The notes below the pieces were generated by a model, which ran no database searches, was not told where the DNA came from, and was given only the letters and a program-made list of their open reading frames with translations. A stretch of 64,000 nucleotides of DNA from Pseudoxanthomonas sp. SL93 (GTDB taxonomy: Bacteria; Pseudomonadota; Gammaproteobacteria; Xanthomonadales; Xanthomonadaceae), in the NCBI RefSeq assembly GCF_026625825.1, contig NZ_CP113065.1, positions 1,054,001-1,118,000 of the forward strand, read 5' to 3'. Numbering within the stretch: position 1 is the first letter of the stretch; the number at the start of each line of letters is the position of its first letter. The translations under genes and the position numbers were made by a program. Positions 22,122 through 30,436 of this stretch are shown piece after piece.

Positions 22122-23789
22122 ATGCTCAGACACCTCGCCATCAAGGATTTCGCCGTCGTCCGCGCTGCAGAGCTGGAGTTCGGGGACGGCATGACGGTCA
22201 TTTCGGGCGAAACCGGCGCCGGCAAGTCGCTGCTGGTGGACGCCCTGGGATTCCTGTCGGGACTGCGTGCCGACAGCGGCGTGGTACGCCACGGTGCCGA
22301 CCGCGCGGAGCTGTCGGCCGAGTTCCACCCCGCAGCCGATTCGCCCGCGCAGGCGTGGCTCACCGAGAACGAACTGGACGACGAAGGCCCTTGCCAGCTG
22401 CGGCGGGTCATCCGCGCCGATGGCGGTTCGCGCGCCTGGATCAACGGCCGCAGCGTCACCCTGACCCAGCTGTCCGACCTGGCCAGCCGACTGGTGGAAA
22501 TCCACGGCCAGCACGAACACCAGGCGCTGCTGGCCCGCACCAGCCAGCTGGCGCTGCTGGACGCCTTCGCCCGCAATCACGACCAACTGGCCGACGTGCG
22601 TGCCGCTGCTCAGCAGTGGTCCGCCCTGCTCCGTGAGCGTGAACAACTGTCCGGCCAGGGCGACGTGTCCGACCGCATCAACTACCTGGAACACCAGCAC
22701 GCCGAGCTCCAGCGCGAAGACCTGGCGCCAGCCGCACTGGAAAGCCTGGTCGCCGGCCACCGCCGGCAGGCGCATGCGGCCGGCCTGATCCAGGCCTGCG
22801 ACACCGCGCTGGCGCAGTTGGCCGACGACGAAGGCCCCTCGCTGGCCCGCCAGCTGCAGCAGACCCGCGCAGACCTGGCCCGGCAGGCCGAGCACGAACC
22901 GCGCCTGCGCGACGTGGACGCCCTGCTGGAAGGCGCCGGCATCCAGATCGAGGAAGCGCTGTCGTTGCTGGTGCAGGTGCGCGAGGATCTGGAGGCCGAG
23001 CCTACCCAGTTCGACGAACTGGAGCGCCGCCTGGCCCGCGTGCACGACCTCGCCCGCAAGCATCGGGTACCGCTGGACGGCCTGCAGGAGCAGCACGACC
23101 GCATCGCGGCCGAACTGGAGTCGCTGCGCGGTGCCGGCGAACGCCTGGTCAAGCTCAATGGCGAGATCGATGCCGCACGGACCCACTGGCGCACCGCGGC
23201 CGCCGCACTGACCCGCAGCCGCCAGCGGGCGGCCAAGGCGCTGGGCGAGGCGACGACCGCCCTGATCGGCGAACTGGGCATGGGCGGTGGACGATTCGAG
23301 GCAGCGCTGGAGCCGCAGGAAGGCGAACGCCCCGACCCGACCGGCGCCGAGCGAGTGGAATTCCTGGTCTCGGCCAATGCCGGCCAGCCGCCGCGTCCGC
23401 TGCGCAAGGTGGCCTCCGGTGGCGAACTGGCGCGCATTTCACTGGCCATCGAAGTGGCCGCACTGGGCCTGGACGCCGTGCCGACCATGGTCTTCGACGA
23501 AGTGGATACCGGCATCGGCGGCGCCGTGGCCGAAATCGTCGGCCAGAAGCTGCGTGCGCTGGGCGCGCAGCGACAGGTGCTGTGCGTGACCCACCTGCCG
23601 CAGGTGGCGGCGCAGGGCCATGCCCACTACCGCGTCAGCAAGGCGCCGGTGGAAGGCATGACCCAGAGCGCCGTCGAGAAGCTGGGCGCGAAGCAGCGCG
23701 AGGAAGAGCTGGCCCGCATGCTGGGCGGCGTGGAAGTCAGCAAGGAAGCCCACGCGGCCGCCAAGCGGCTGCTGGCCAACGCGGTCTGA
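22122..23789 (+). CDS. recN: DNA repair protein RecN
   Basis: RecN is an SMC-like ATPase acting in double-strand break repair. The 555-residue product has Walker A GETGAGKS at 29-36, a Q-loop region (VEIHGQHEHQALL), a long coiled-coil middle, and the C-terminal ABC signature ASGGELARISLAIEVA followed by Walker B MVFDEVDTGIGG. Divergent from hrcA. No Shine-Dalgarno precedes the start. A REP-like inverted repeat follows the gene. Confidence 0.96.
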   Translation: MLRHLAIKDFAVVRAAELEFGDGMTVISGETGAGKSLLVDALGFLSGLRADSGVVRHGADRAELSAEFHPAADSPAQAWLTENELDDEGPCQLRRVIRADGGSRAWINGRSVTLTQLSDLASRLVEIHGQHEHQALLARTSQLALLDAFARNHDQLADVRAAAQQWSALLREREQLSGQGDVSDRINYLEHQHAELQREDLAPAALESLVAGHRRQAHAAGLIQACDTALAQLADDEGPSLARQLQQTRADLARQAEHEPRLRDVDALLEGAGIQIEEALSLLVQVREDLEAEPTQFDELERRLARVHDLARKHRVPLDGLQEQHDRIAAELESLRGAGERLVKLNGEIDAARTHWRTAAAALTRSRQRAAKALGEATTALIGELGMGGGRFEAALEPQEGERPDPTGAERVEFLVSANAGQPPRPLRKVASGGELARISLAIEVAALGLDAVPTMVFDEVDTGIGGAVAEIVGQKLRALGAQRQVLCVTHLPQVAAQGHAHYRVSKAPVEGMTQSAVEKLGAKQREEELARMLGGVEVSKEAHAAAKRLLANAV

Positions 23790-23810
23790 TCCGTTCCAGT
23801 GCCTGATCTT

Positions 23811-23875
23811 GTGGGAGCGACGTCAGTCGCGATCGGGCTTTACCGGTCCGGCTTCGCCACTGACGTCGCTCCCAC
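23811..23875. repeat. REP-like inverted repeat, copy 1 (GTGGGAGCGACGT family)
   Basis: Left arm GTGGGAGCGACGTCAGTCGC and right arm ending GACGTCGCTCCCAC pair over about 21 nt with one mismatch, around a 21-nt loop. It lies between the convergent recN and fur genes, where such elements often act as bidirectional terminators or RNA stabilisers. Related copies lie at 26026, 50413 and 56312. Confidence 0.85.
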
Positions 23876-23896
23876 GCCTCTGCACCAGGGGGACGA

Positions 23897-24301
23897 TCAG
23901 CGCTTCTTGCGCACGTAGAGCACCAGCGAGTGCTCTTCCAGTTCGTAGCCGTGCTTGGCGGCGATCTCGCGCTGCAGCTTCTCGATCTCGCTGCTCTCGA
24001 ACTCGATGATCTTGCCGGTGTCCACGTCCACCATGTGGTCGTGGTGGCCGCCGCGGTCGAGCTCGTAGACAGCCTGGCCGCCCTCGAAGTTGTGCTTCAG
24101 CACCAGGCCCGCGGCCTCGAACTGCGTCAGCACGCGGTAGACGGTGGCCAGACCTATCTCGTCGCCGTGGTCCAGCAACTGGCGGTAGATGTCTTCGGCA
24201 CTCAGGTGGTGCTGCGCGCTCTTCTGCTCCAGCAGCTCCAGGATCCGCATGCGCGGATGGGTGACCTTGAGGCCAACTTTGCGAAGGTCCTGCGATTCCA
24301 T
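23897..24301 (-). CDS. fur: Ferric uptake regulator Fur
   Basis: Fur is the Fe(II)-dependent repressor of iron uptake genes. The 134-residue product starts MESQDLRKVGLKVTHPRMRI, has the winged helix with DEIGLATVYRVLTQFEAAGL and the metal sites around GGHHDHMVDVDTGKIIEFES. The short Xanthomonas-type C-terminus ends LYVRKKR without a CxxC zinc knuckle. The ATG at 24301 is set by a GGAG Shine-Dalgarno; the open frame upstream is not coding. Divergent from bamE, the omlA-fur arrangement known in Xanthomonas. Confidence 0.97.
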   Translation of the reverse strand: MESQDLRKVGLKVTHPRMRILELLEQKSAQHHLSAEDIYRQLLDHGDEIGLATVYRVLTQFEAAGLVLKHNFEGGQAVYELDRGGHHDHMVDVDTGKIIEFESSEIEKLQREIAAKHGYELEEHSLVLYVRKKR

Positions 24302-24369
24302 GGCGTCTCCGTTCACTCTCGGTTTAGCGCCAGCTGCCTGTAGCTCGGTTGCGGCGGTCGCCGGGAGTG

Positions 24370-24375
24370 TATCAT
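24370..24375 (+). promoter_or_regulatory. Candidate -10 box of bamE
   Basis: TATCAT with a TTGCGG 15 bp upstream (24349-24354) in the 102-bp fur/bamE gap. The start would be near 24382, about 22 nt before the bamE ATG. The short spacer makes this uncertain. Confidence 0.35.
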
Positions 24376-24403
24376 CGGCGCGGTTTCCCACTGTATGTGT
24401 CCC

Positions 24404-24796
24404 ATGCGCAAATTCCTGCTGGTTGCCGTCCTCGCCTCCGCCACTGCCGGCTGCGGCATCCTGTACAAGCAACCGATCTACCAGGGCAACCTGATCGAGA
24501 AGACCGCGGTGGACCAGCTGGCCGTCGGCCAGAGCAAGCAGCAGGTGCAGGCGCTGCTGGGCAGCCCGTCCATCGCCGATCCGTTCCATGCCCAGCGTTG
24601 GGATTACACCGCCTCGCAGCGCATCAACCGTCGTGGCGACACCGAGATCAAGAACCTGTCGCTGGTGTTCGACGGCAACACGCTTGCGAGCTGGGAAGGC
24701 GAATACTTCCCCGAGGCCGACCTGGAACTGTCGCGCGAAGTGCGCAAGTTCGGTCCCAACCTGGCCAAGGAAAAGAAGAAGGGCGGCCGCCGCTAA
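24404..24796 (+). CDS. bamE: Outer-membrane assembly lipoprotein BamE (OmlA/SmpA)
   Basis: BamE is a small lipoprotein of the BAM complex that inserts beta-barrel proteins into the outer membrane. The 130-residue product has a lipoprotein signal (MRKFLLVAVLASATAGC) with Cys17 as the lipidated residue, and the SmpA/OmlA fold with AVGQSKQQVQALLGSPSIADPF and the WDYT stretch. The ATG at 24404 is preferred over one three codons upstream because it gives the compact basic signal start MRK. It is convergent with ratB, overlapping its end by 4 bp. Confidence 0.93.
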   Translation: MRKFLLVAVLASATAGCGILYKQPIYQGNLIEKTAVDQLAVGQSKQQVQALLGSPSIADPFHAQRWDYTASQRINRRGDTEIKNLSLVFDGNTLASWEGEYFPEADLELSREVRKFGPNLAKEKKKGGRR

Positions 24797-25053
24797 GGCG
24801 CCGTCCTGCGGGCGCGCCGCCGGCGCGCCTCCTTCGGGTCCATCTGCAGCGGCCGCAGCACTTCCACCCGGTCGCCATCGTTCAGCACCGTTTCCGGCGT
24901 AACCAGCACGCCATGCACGGCCAACGCCGACGCTTCTTCCAACCCCTCGAAACCGCATGCGGCCAACGCATCGGCGACCCGCGCGCCCGCAGGCAGGTCC
25001 TGGGTGACGGATTCGAAACGGTGCGGCCACGCGCGGATCACCTCCACCCGCAT
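24793..25053 (-). CDS. RnfH/RatB family ubiquitin-like protein
   Basis: An 86-residue protein of the UPF0125/RnfH family, with a ubiquitin-like beta-grasp fold. Family marks are VEVIRAWPHRFESVTQDLPAGARVADAL-like N-terminus and the C-terminal PLQMDPKEARRRRA. It directly follows ratA (1 bp between stop and start), the pairing that gave the name RatB in Escherichia coli. The function is not established; a toxin-antitoxin role has been proposed for the pair but is doubtful for the chromosomal house-keeping copies. Confidence 0.85.
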   Translation of the reverse strand: MRVEVIRAWPHRFESVTQDLPAGARVADALAACGFEGLEEASALAVHGVLVTPETVLNDGDRVEVLRPLQMDPKEARRRRARRTAP

Positions 25054-25054
25054 G

Positions 25055-25483
25055 TCATTCCCCGCGGTCGGCGGCGCGGACGAAATCGTCCACCATCCGG
25101 TCGGCCAGGGTCTGGAAGCCGATCGCCATGGCCGGCGCCAGCAGGCGGCTGGACGGCTCGAACTCCAGCGTCAGCGTGACCTTGCAGGCGGATTCGTCCA
25201 GCGCGTGGAAATCCCAGCGTCCGTGCAGCTTGCGGAACGGCCCGTCGACCAGGTTCATGTCGATGCGGTGCGGGCGGTCCAGGGTGTTTTCGGTGGTGAA
25301 CCAGGTGCTCAGCGAGCCCAGCCCCAGGTCCAGCCGGGCCACCAGCCGGCCGGCGTCCTGTTCGATCAACTGGGCCGCACTGCACCAGTCGAAGCGACGG
25401 GGATAGGCGGCCACGTCGTTGACCAGGTCGAACATGCGGGCGGCCGAATGTTCGACCAGGGCGCTGCGGCGGATCGTGTGCAT
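25055..25483 (-). CDS. ratA: RatA/COQ10-type START-domain protein
   Basis: A 142-residue START/Bet v 1-like protein. The motif [28 protein letters not shown] is typical of the polyketide cyclase/COQ10 group. In Escherichia coli RatA was described as an inhibitor of 70S ribosome formation; eukaryotic and other bacterial relatives bind ubiquinone. I chose ATG 25483, giving the family N-terminus. It lies divergently next to smpB, the usual gammaproteobacterial order ratB-ratA / smpB-ssrA. Confidence 0.88.
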   Translation of the reverse strand: MHTIRRSALVEHSAARMFDLVNDVAAYPRRFDWCSAAQLIEQDAGRLVARLDLGLGSLSTWFTTENTLDRPHRIDMNLVDGPFRKLHGRWDFHALDESACKVTLTLEFEPSSRLLAPAMAIGFQTLADRMVDDFVRAADRGE

Positions 25484-25511
25484 GTGGCTCGCGTGTGGTT
25501 CCGCCTTGGGC

Positions 25512-25517
25512 GACAAT
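25512..25517 (+). promoter_or_regulatory. Candidate -10 box for a leaderless smpB mRNA
   Basis: GACAAT, then GGACGG, then the ATG at 25524. The six-base spacing repeats that at several other genes in the window. The GGACGG is not a good Shine-Dalgarno and no -35 is visible. Confidence 0.4.
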
Positions 25518-25523
25518 GGACGG

Positions 25524-26012
25524 ATGGGCAAGAAACCGGACAAGAATAAAGCAACGGGCACGATCGCGCTGAACAAGCGCGCCCGCCACGAGTACCACCT
25601 GGAACAGCGCTACGAAGCGGGCCTGTCGCTGCAGGGGTGGGAGCTCAAGGCGATCCGTGCCGGTCGCGCCAACATCACCGAGGCCTACGCCACCATCCGC
25701 AATGGCGAGATCTTCCTGTTCGGCGCGCAGATCACCCCGCTGATCCAGGCGTCGACGCACGTGGTGACCGACGACCGCCGTACCCGCAAGATGCTGCTGC
25801 ACCGGAACGAGATCGACAGCCTGATCGGCAAGGTCGAACGCGACGGCTACACGCTGGTACCCACGTCGCTCTACTGGAAAGGCAACAAGGTGAAGGCCGA
25901 GGTCGCGCTGGCCAAGGGCAAGCAGACCCACGACAAGCGCGCCACCGAGAAGGACCGCGACTGGGCACGCGAGAAATCCCGCGTGATGCGCCGGCACAAC
26001 CGCGACGCGTGA
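25524..26012 (+). CDS. smpB: SsrA-binding protein SmpB
   Basis: SmpB binds tmRNA and brings it to stalled ribosomes for trans-translation. The 162-residue product has the OB-fold core ([26 protein letters not shown]) and the basic C-terminal tail [23 protein letters not shown] that mimics the codon-anticodon stem. Its partner tmRNA lies 127 bp downstream on the same strand. Confidence 0.97.
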   Translation: MGKKPDKNKATGTIALNKRARHEYHLEQRYEAGLSLQGWELKAIRAGRANITEAYATIRNGEIFLFGAQITPLIQASTHVVTDDRRTRKMLLHRNEIDSLIGKVERDGYTLVPTSLYWKGNKVKAEVALAKGKQTHDKRATEKDRDWAREKSRVMRRHNRDA

Positions 26013-26025
26013 AACGCGGCCTTGC

Positions 26026-26043
26026 GTGGGAGCGACGTCAGTC
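26026..26043. repeat. Solitary half of the REP-like repeat, copy 2
   Basis: GTGGGAGCGACGTCAGTC matches the left arm of the element at 23811 but no right arm follows. It is either a decayed element or a single REP unit. Confidence 0.65.
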
Positions 26044-26083
26044 CCCTAAGTGAAGCCCGGTTGACCCCGTTCCGCCCCGATCC

Positions 26084-26112
26084 TTGTAACCACCCCACCC
26101 CGCCCCTACACT
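26084..26112 (+). promoter_or_regulatory. ssrA (tmRNA) promoter
   Basis: TTGTAA (26084-26089), a 17-bp spacer and TACACT (26107-26112). A good sigma-70 promoter giving a start near 26119 and a 5' precursor of about 20 nt that RNase P would remove. Confidence 0.75.
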
Positions 26113-26139
26113 GCAAGGGTCAGGATGTTTCTGGCTCCC

Positions 26140-26493
26140 GGGGGTGCACTGGCTTCGACGGGGGTCGCGAAGTTGCCTGGTGCATGCCGAGGGGGTAGCT
26201 TTCCTCGTAAATCCAGCTGCAAAACTCTAGTTGCCAACGACGACAACTACGCTCTCGCCGCTTAAGGCGTAAGCCCCGAACCCACTTGTGCCCGTGCTCG
26301 TGGATGTAGGGTCATTATCACGGAACCGGCTGTGACGGCTGCCTGTCAGTCATGGCTTAACCAAAACAGGCTGGTCACCGGGTGCGCTTTGCGTGCCGTG
26401 CTGCTCGGGGGCGAGATCTAACGGAACGCTAAGCATGTAGTACCGGGGATGGAGTGCCCTCGGACGGGGGTTCAATTCCCCCCACCTCCACCA
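26140..26493 (+). ncRNA. ssrA: Transfer-messenger RNA (tmRNA)
   Basis: One-piece tmRNA of 354 nt that rescues stalled ribosomes. The 5' end GGGGGTG pairs with CACCTCC before the encoded CCA, forming the tRNA-like acceptor stem; the 3' end has the GGTTCAATTCC T-loop. The resume codon GCC is at 26233-26235 and the tag reads ANDDNYALAA, stop TAA at 26263-26265; LAA is the proteolysis signal for ClpXP. The gap to the next gene holds the terminator and no sign of an integrated element, although tmRNA ends are common attachment sites. Confidence 0.97.
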
Positions 26494-26498
26494 TCTCT

Positions 26499-26537
26499 AA
26501 CAAGAAGCCGGAACCGCGAGGTGCCGGCTTTCTTGTT
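26499..26537 (+). terminator. tmRNA terminator
   Basis: AACAAGAAGCCGG pairs with CCGGCTTTCTTGTT across a 12-nt loop with one bulged base. The U-rich 3' arm is typical of an intrinsic terminator. Confidence 0.75.
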
Positions 26538-26631
26538 TGCGGCGACGACATCCACGCACCCGCCGTGCCAGTGGGTTTGCCTTCGTCGTGTCTTCACGGC
26601 GGTAAAACGCGCTGCCGCTAAATTCATGCGC

Positions 26632-28032
26632 ATGAGCATTCCGGGCGCATCGCTGGACATCCCGACGCCTCAGCCGATCAGCCTGTCCGCCAGTGCCAGG
26701 CTCCGGCTGTACGAGACGATCCTGCAGGCCACGCCCGACCTGGTCTACGTCTTCGACCTGCAGCACCGCTTCATCTATGCCAATGAGGCGCTGCTGGCCA
26801 TGTGGGGCTGCAGCCTGGACGAGGCGATGGGCAAGACCTGCCTGGAACTGGGCTACGAGCCCTGGCATGCCGCGATGCACGACGAGGAGATCGAACGCGT
26901 CATCGCGACCCGCCAACCGATCCGCGGCGACGTGCCCTTCATCCATCATGTCCTTGGCCGGCGCATCTACGACTACATCTTCACGCCGGTGATCGGTCCG
27001 GATGGTGCCGTCGAGGCCATCGCCGGCACCACGCGCGACGTCACCGACCGCACCCTGCAGGAAGAAGCCCTGCAGCAGAGCGAGCGCCGCTTCAGCGCAA
27101 TGGTCAACGCGAGCTCGGACCTGCTCTACCGGATGAGCCATGACTGGCGGGAGTCGGAAATCATCGGCGGCCGGCAGGTGGGCAGCCTGCCATCGGGCGC
27201 GGCCGACTGGATGGATTACATCCACCCCGAAGACCGCCTGCGCGTGGCCACCGCCGTGCAGCGTGCGCGCGACACGGTCATGCCGTTCGAGACCGAGCAC
27301 CGCATATCGCGCGACGAAGGCCAGTGGAGCTGGGTTTCCTCGCGCGCCGTGCCGATCCAGGACGACGGCAAGGTCATCGAATGGTTCGGCGCCGCCACCG
27401 ACATCACCGGGCGCGTGCGCAACGAGGAACACCTGCGCCTGCTGGTCAACGAGCTGAACCACCGGGTGAAGAACACGCTGGCGATCGTGCAGTCGATCGC
27501 CACCCAGACGCTGCGCAACAACGCCGACCCCGCGCTCGCGGCCGCGCAGATCGAATCTCGCCTGCTGGCGCTGTCGCAGGCACACGATGTGCTCACCCGG
27601 AAGAACTGGGAAGGCGCGCGCGTCGAGGACATCGTGCGCACCGCCATCGCACCCGTCGCCGGCGGCGATGCCTCCGCCCAGTTCGAGGTCACCGGGCCCG
27701 ACATCTGGCTTGACCCGCGCCGCGCACTGGCGCTGTCCATGGCGCTGCATGAGCTATGCACCAACGCGATGAAATATGGCGCGCTTTCCGTGCGCGAAGG
27801 CCGCGTGCGCATCCAGTGGGCGCAAGACGTCTCCGGCGACCAGGCCACCTTCCAGCTGACCTGGTGCGAGCGCGGTGGCCCTGCCGTCACCGCACCCAGC
27901 AGGCGCGGTTTCGGTTCGCGGCTGGTCGAACGCGGCCTGCGGCATGACCTGGGCGGCGACGTGCAGCTGGAATTCGCACCCGAAGGCGTGGCCTGCCACA
28001 TCAAGGCCCCCCTTCCCCTGCCATCCGCCTGA
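26632..28032 (+). CDS. PAS-PAS sensor histidine kinase of the HWE family
   Basis: A soluble sensor kinase of about 466 residues. Two PAS domains come first (ATPDLVYVFDLQHRFIYANE and, after an S-box, NASSDLLYRMSHDW), then an HWE-type transmitter: phospho-acceptor His in LLVNELNHRVKNTLAIVQSI, N-box ALSMALHELCTNAMKYGALS and the WCERGGPAV stretch with the family's W-x-E. A TAAATT box lies 7 nt before the ATG at 26632; another ATG two codons earlier is possible, and neither has a Shine-Dalgarno. The downstream receiver protein, 7 bp away, is the obvious partner. The first PAS resembles flavin-free rather than LOV domains, as no NCRFLQ motif is present. Confidence 0.88.
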   Translation: MSIPGASLDIPTPQPISLSASARLRLYETILQATPDLVYVFDLQHRFIYANEALLAMWGCSLDEAMGKTCLELGYEPWHAAMHDEEIERVIATRQPIRGDVPFIHHVLGRRIYDYIFTPVIGPDGAVEAIAGTTRDVTDRTLQEEALQQSERRFSAMVNASSDLLYRMSHDWRESEIIGGRQVGSLPSGAADWMDYIHPEDRLRVATAVQRARDTVMPFETEHRISRDEGQWSWVSSRAVPIQDDGKVIEWFGAATDITGRVRNEEHLRLLVNELNHRVKNTLAIVQSIATQTLRNNADPALAAAQIESRLLALSQAHDVLTRKNWEGARVEDIVRTAIAPVAGGDASAQFEVTGPDIWLDPRRALALSMALHELCTNAMKYGALSVREGRVRIQWAQDVSGDQATFQLTWCERGGPAVTAPSRRGFGSRLVERGLRHDLGGDVQLEFAPEGVACHIKAPLPLPSA

Positions 28033-28039
28033 GGCCCGC

Positions 28040-28390
28040 ATGTCACCCCGAGTGCTGATCGTTGAAGACGAATCGATGTTGCTGATGCTGCTGGAGGACC
28101 TGTTGCCCGAGATGGGCTACCAGGTCGCGGGCGCGGCCGGCACGGTGAAGGATGCGCTGTCGGCCCTGGAGCGGCTGGAGATCGATGTCGCCGTCGTCGA
28201 CGTGAACCTGGGCGGCACCGAGTCCTTCCCGGTGGCTGACGCTCTGGCCGAACGCGGCATCCCCTTCGTGTTCACCACCGGCTACGGAGCGCGGGGCCTG
28301 CCCGCGCACTACGCGGGCACCGGCGTGCTGCAGAAGCCCTTCCGCAAGCAGGATCTCGAAACCGCGCTGCTGAAGCTCGGCGTGCGATGA
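28040..28390 (+). CDS. Single-domain response regulator
   Basis: A 116-residue receiver domain without output domain. Acidic pair in RVLIVEDESML, phospho-acceptor Asp in DVAVVDVNLGG, Thr in FVFTTGYG and Lys in LQKPFRKQ are all present. It follows the HWE kinase by 7 bp and so is probably its phosphorylation target. Single-domain receivers paired with HWE kinases often act by protein contact or as phosphate sinks; the output here is unknown. Confidence 0.9.
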   Translation: MSPRVLIVEDESMLLMLLEDLLPEMGYQVAGAAGTVKDALSALERLEIDVAVVDVNLGGTESFPVADALAERGIPFVFTTGYGARGLPAHYAGTGVLQKPFRKQDLETALLKLGVR

Positions 28391-28403
28391 CCGTGTCGCG
28401 ACG

Positions 28404-28835
28404 CTAGAGCAGCTTCGCCATGCAGACGGCCGAGGCCGGGCAGAGCGTGCGGAACTCCGCCGCCTGCTGCATCGCCGCCGGCGCCGCATCGCGACGGATC
28501 AGCGTGTAACCGTTGCCTTCGAAGAAGGTCTGCGCGGTCTGCGTCAGCAGGACCAGTTCGGTCACTCCCTGGCTGCGGGCATGGTCTTCAAGCTGCGCCA
28601 CCAGACGGCGACCCGTACCCTGCCCCCTCCGCGCCGCAACGACCGCGAGCGAGCGCAGCAGGCCGGCCGGACCGAAGCGCTGCAGGCCGATGACGCCGGT
28701 GATCGCGGCCTCGTGCTCCTCGACCAGGAAGAAAACCTCGGCATCGGCCAGGTCCTCGGTGGGGAGCGCATCCTGCTGGAGCAGCACGACGATGCCTGGC
28801 AGGTCGTGATCCGTGGCGGCACGCAGTAGCGTCAT
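28404..28835 (-). CDS. arsN2: Arsenic-locus GNAT N-acetyltransferase ArsN2
   Basis: A 143-residue GNAT protein. The acetyl-CoA loop is seen in RSLAVVAARRGQGTGRRLV (about 66-84). Members at this place in ars operons are called ArsN2; the related ArsN1 acetylates the organoarsenical arsinothricin, but the ArsN2 substrate is less clear. It is the last gene of arsR-arsC-arsC-aquaporin-arsN2, overlapping the aquaporin by 4 nt (ATGA). Position is the main support for the arsenic role. Confidence 0.8.
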   Translation of the reverse strand: MTLLRAATDHDLPGIVVLLQQDALPTEDLADAEVFFLVEEHEAAITGVIGLQRFGPAGLLRSLAVVAARRGQGTGRRLVAQLEDHARSQGVTELVLLTQTAQTFFEGNGYTLIRRDAAPAAMQQAAEFRTLCPASAVCMAKLL

Positions 28836-29506
28836 TGTTCTTCCATCCGGGATGAGGGATCCGCGTCCAACAGCCATGCGGCGAGTGCCGTCGCCACCAG
28901 CGCACCGGCCAACTGGGCGATCACGAATCCTGCCATGTCCTCGGGGCGGATGCCGGAAAACGTCTGCGTCAACGACCGCGCCAGCGTCACCGCCGGGTTG
29001 GCGAAGGACGTGCTGGCGGTGAACCAGTACGCGGCGAAGATATAGCTGGCCACCAGCGCGGGCACCGCCTGCAGCCGGTAACGCACGCCCAGCAGGATGG
29101 TCATCACCAGCCCGCAGGTGGCCACGCCCTCGCTGAGCCACTGCGCGGCACCCGTGCGGGCCTGGGTGCCGGGCTGCAGCAGCGGCAGCTCGAACATGGC
29201 GTGCGCCAGCAGCACGCCGGCCACGGCGCCCAGGCATTGCACCAGCAGGTAGGCAAGCGCCGTCGTGGTCGGCAGCTCGCCGCGCAGGCGCATCACCAGC
29301 GTCACCACGGGATTGAAGTGCGCACCCGACACCGGGCCCAATGTCGTGATCAGCACGTAGAGCGCGCCCGCCGTGGCCGCGGCGTTGGCGAGCAGCGCGA
29401 TGGCCGCGTTTCCCTGGCTGAGGGTCTGCCCCATGATCCCGGAGCCCACCACGGTGGCGAGCAGCACGGCGGTACCGACGAACTCGGCCAGCAGGCGCCG
29501 ACGCAT
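28832..29506 (-). CDS. MIP-family aquaglyceroporin of the ars operon (AqpS-like)
   Basis: A 224-residue channel with six membrane helices. The two half-helix motifs are HFNPVV (first NPA changed to NPV) and SFANPAVTLA. In Sinorhizobium meliloti the aquaglyceroporin AqpS stands in an ars operon in place of ArsB and lets arsenite out after arsenate reduction; the same arrangement is inferred here because no ArsB or Acr3 pump is present. The ATG at 29506 overlaps the arsC stop (TGATG); a GTG one codon earlier is possible. Confidence 0.87.
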   Translation of the reverse strand: MRRRLLAEFVGTAVLLATVVGSGIMGQTLSQGNAAIALLANAAATAGALYVLITTLGPVSGAHFNPVVTLVMRLRGELPTTTALAYLLVQCLGAVAGVLLAHAMFELPLLQPGTQARTGAAQWLSEGVATCGLVMTILLGVRYRLQAVPALVASYIFAAYWFTASTSFANPAVTLARSLTQTFSGIRPEDMAGFVIAQLAGALVATALAAWLLDADPSSRMEEQ

Positions 29507-29895
29507 CACAGGGAATCCAGCAGCGCCTTCACCCGCGTGGATATCTCGTCGCGTACCGCGCGATACCCGGCGTCATCCATGTCGCGCGGGTCCGGCAGGC
29601 CCCAGTCCTCGCGGCGGCGTGCGGGAATCCACGGGCAGTCATCCCCGCAGCCCATGGTGATCACCGCATCGAACTCGCCTTCCACGTCGTCCAGCGACTT
29701 CGACGCGTGCGTGGTCAGGTCGTAATCCAGCTCACCCATGAAGCGCACCGCCTTCGGGTTGATGCGGCCGGAAGGACGCGAGCCGGCGCTGAAGGCTTCC
29801 ACGCCGTCGCCCCCGTGGAGGCGTGCGAAGGCTTCCGCCATCTGGCTGCGGTTGGAGTTTTCGATGCAGACGAAAAGGACGCGTTTCGGGGTCAT
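29506..29895 (-). CDS. arsC: Arsenate reductase / low-molecular-weight phosphatase-like, copy 2
   Basis: A 129-residue protein of the low-molecular-weight tyrosine phosphatase/thioredoxin-dependent ArsC fold. The phosphate loop is VCIENSNRSQMAEA (nucleophile Cys about 10, Arg 16). MGCGDDCPWIPARRREDWGLPDP carries a second pair of cysteines and the general-acid Asp expected of an arsenate reductase. It is shorter than its neighbour and clearly not a recent duplicate of it. The upstream 29896-29937 gap is pyrimidine-rich on the coding strand, without a Shine-Dalgarno. Confidence 0.85.
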   Translation of the reverse strand: MTPKRVLFVCIENSNRSQMAEAFARLHGGDGVEAFSAGSRPSGRINPKAVRFMGELDYDLTTHASKSLDDVEGEFDAVITMGCGDDCPWIPARRREDWGLPDPRDMDDAGYRAVRDEISTRVKALLDSL

Positions 29896-29937
29896 GTTGA
29901 TCGCACGTGGAGGAAGGGAGAAGAAAGGAGGCCGCGG

Positions 29938-30408
29938 TCAGGCCGTGCCGAAGGCGCGCAGTTTTTCCTCGCGCGCCATCGCATCGAGTTTTTCCAGGGG
30001 CAGCGCCAGCAGCAGTTCGATGCGGCGGCGGAGCGTGACCCAGGCATCCATGAAGGCGGACATGTCATCGGGCGACTTCGCCGGGTCCGGCACGCCCCAG
30101 TGGGCAAGCACGGGTTGCCCCGGCCACACGGGGCAGGCTTCGCCGGCGGCCTTGTCGCACACGGTGATGACGAAATCGAGGTCGGCGGCACCCGACGCGG
30201 CGAACTCGTCCCAGTTCTTGCTCCGCAGCGGCGCGGTGTACCCGAGTTCGCGGATCAGTCGTGCCGCCAGCGGCTGCACGTCACCGGTGGGCGTGCTGCC
30301 CGCGCTGAAGGCCTGGAATCGACCCTTGCCCAGGACGTTGAGCAACGCCTCCGCCATCTGGCTGCGCGCGGAATTGCCTGTGCAGAGGAAAAGAACGCGA
30401 TAGGTCAT
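29938..30408 (-). CDS. arsC: Arsenate reductase ArsC (LMW-PTP fold), copy 1
   Basis: A 156-residue arsenate reductase. Phosphate loop LCTGNSARSQMAEA (Cys about 9), redox partner region ITVCDKAAGEACPVWPGQP with two further cysteines, and HWGVPDPAKSPDD with the general-acid Asp. It reduces arsenate to arsenite, which then leaves through the aquaporin. It starts 28 bp after arsR. The two ArsC proteins differ strongly, suggesting different reductant or substrate (for example organic arsenate). Confidence 0.9.
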   Translation of the reverse strand: MTYRVLFLCTGNSARSQMAEALLNVLGKGRFQAFSAGSTPTGDVQPLAARLIRELGYTAPLRSKNWDEFAASGAADLDFVITVCDKAAGEACPVWPGQPVLAHWGVPDPAKSPDDMSAFMDAWVTLRRRIELLLALPLEKLDAMAREEKLRAFGTA

Positions 30409-30436
30409 GACAGAGGCTCACCAGGGGAAAGGGAGT

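Noticed and set aside
24793..25483. ratA/ratB as a toxin-antitoxin system
   Set aside because: The pair lies in its conserved chromosomal place beside smpB; family evidence favours a housekeeping role, so it is not reported as a defence or toxin module.
26140..26640. tmRNA 3' end as an integration site of a genomic island
   Set aside because: No integrase, no repeat of the tmRNA 3' end downstream and unchanged composition; the neighbouring genes are ordinary.
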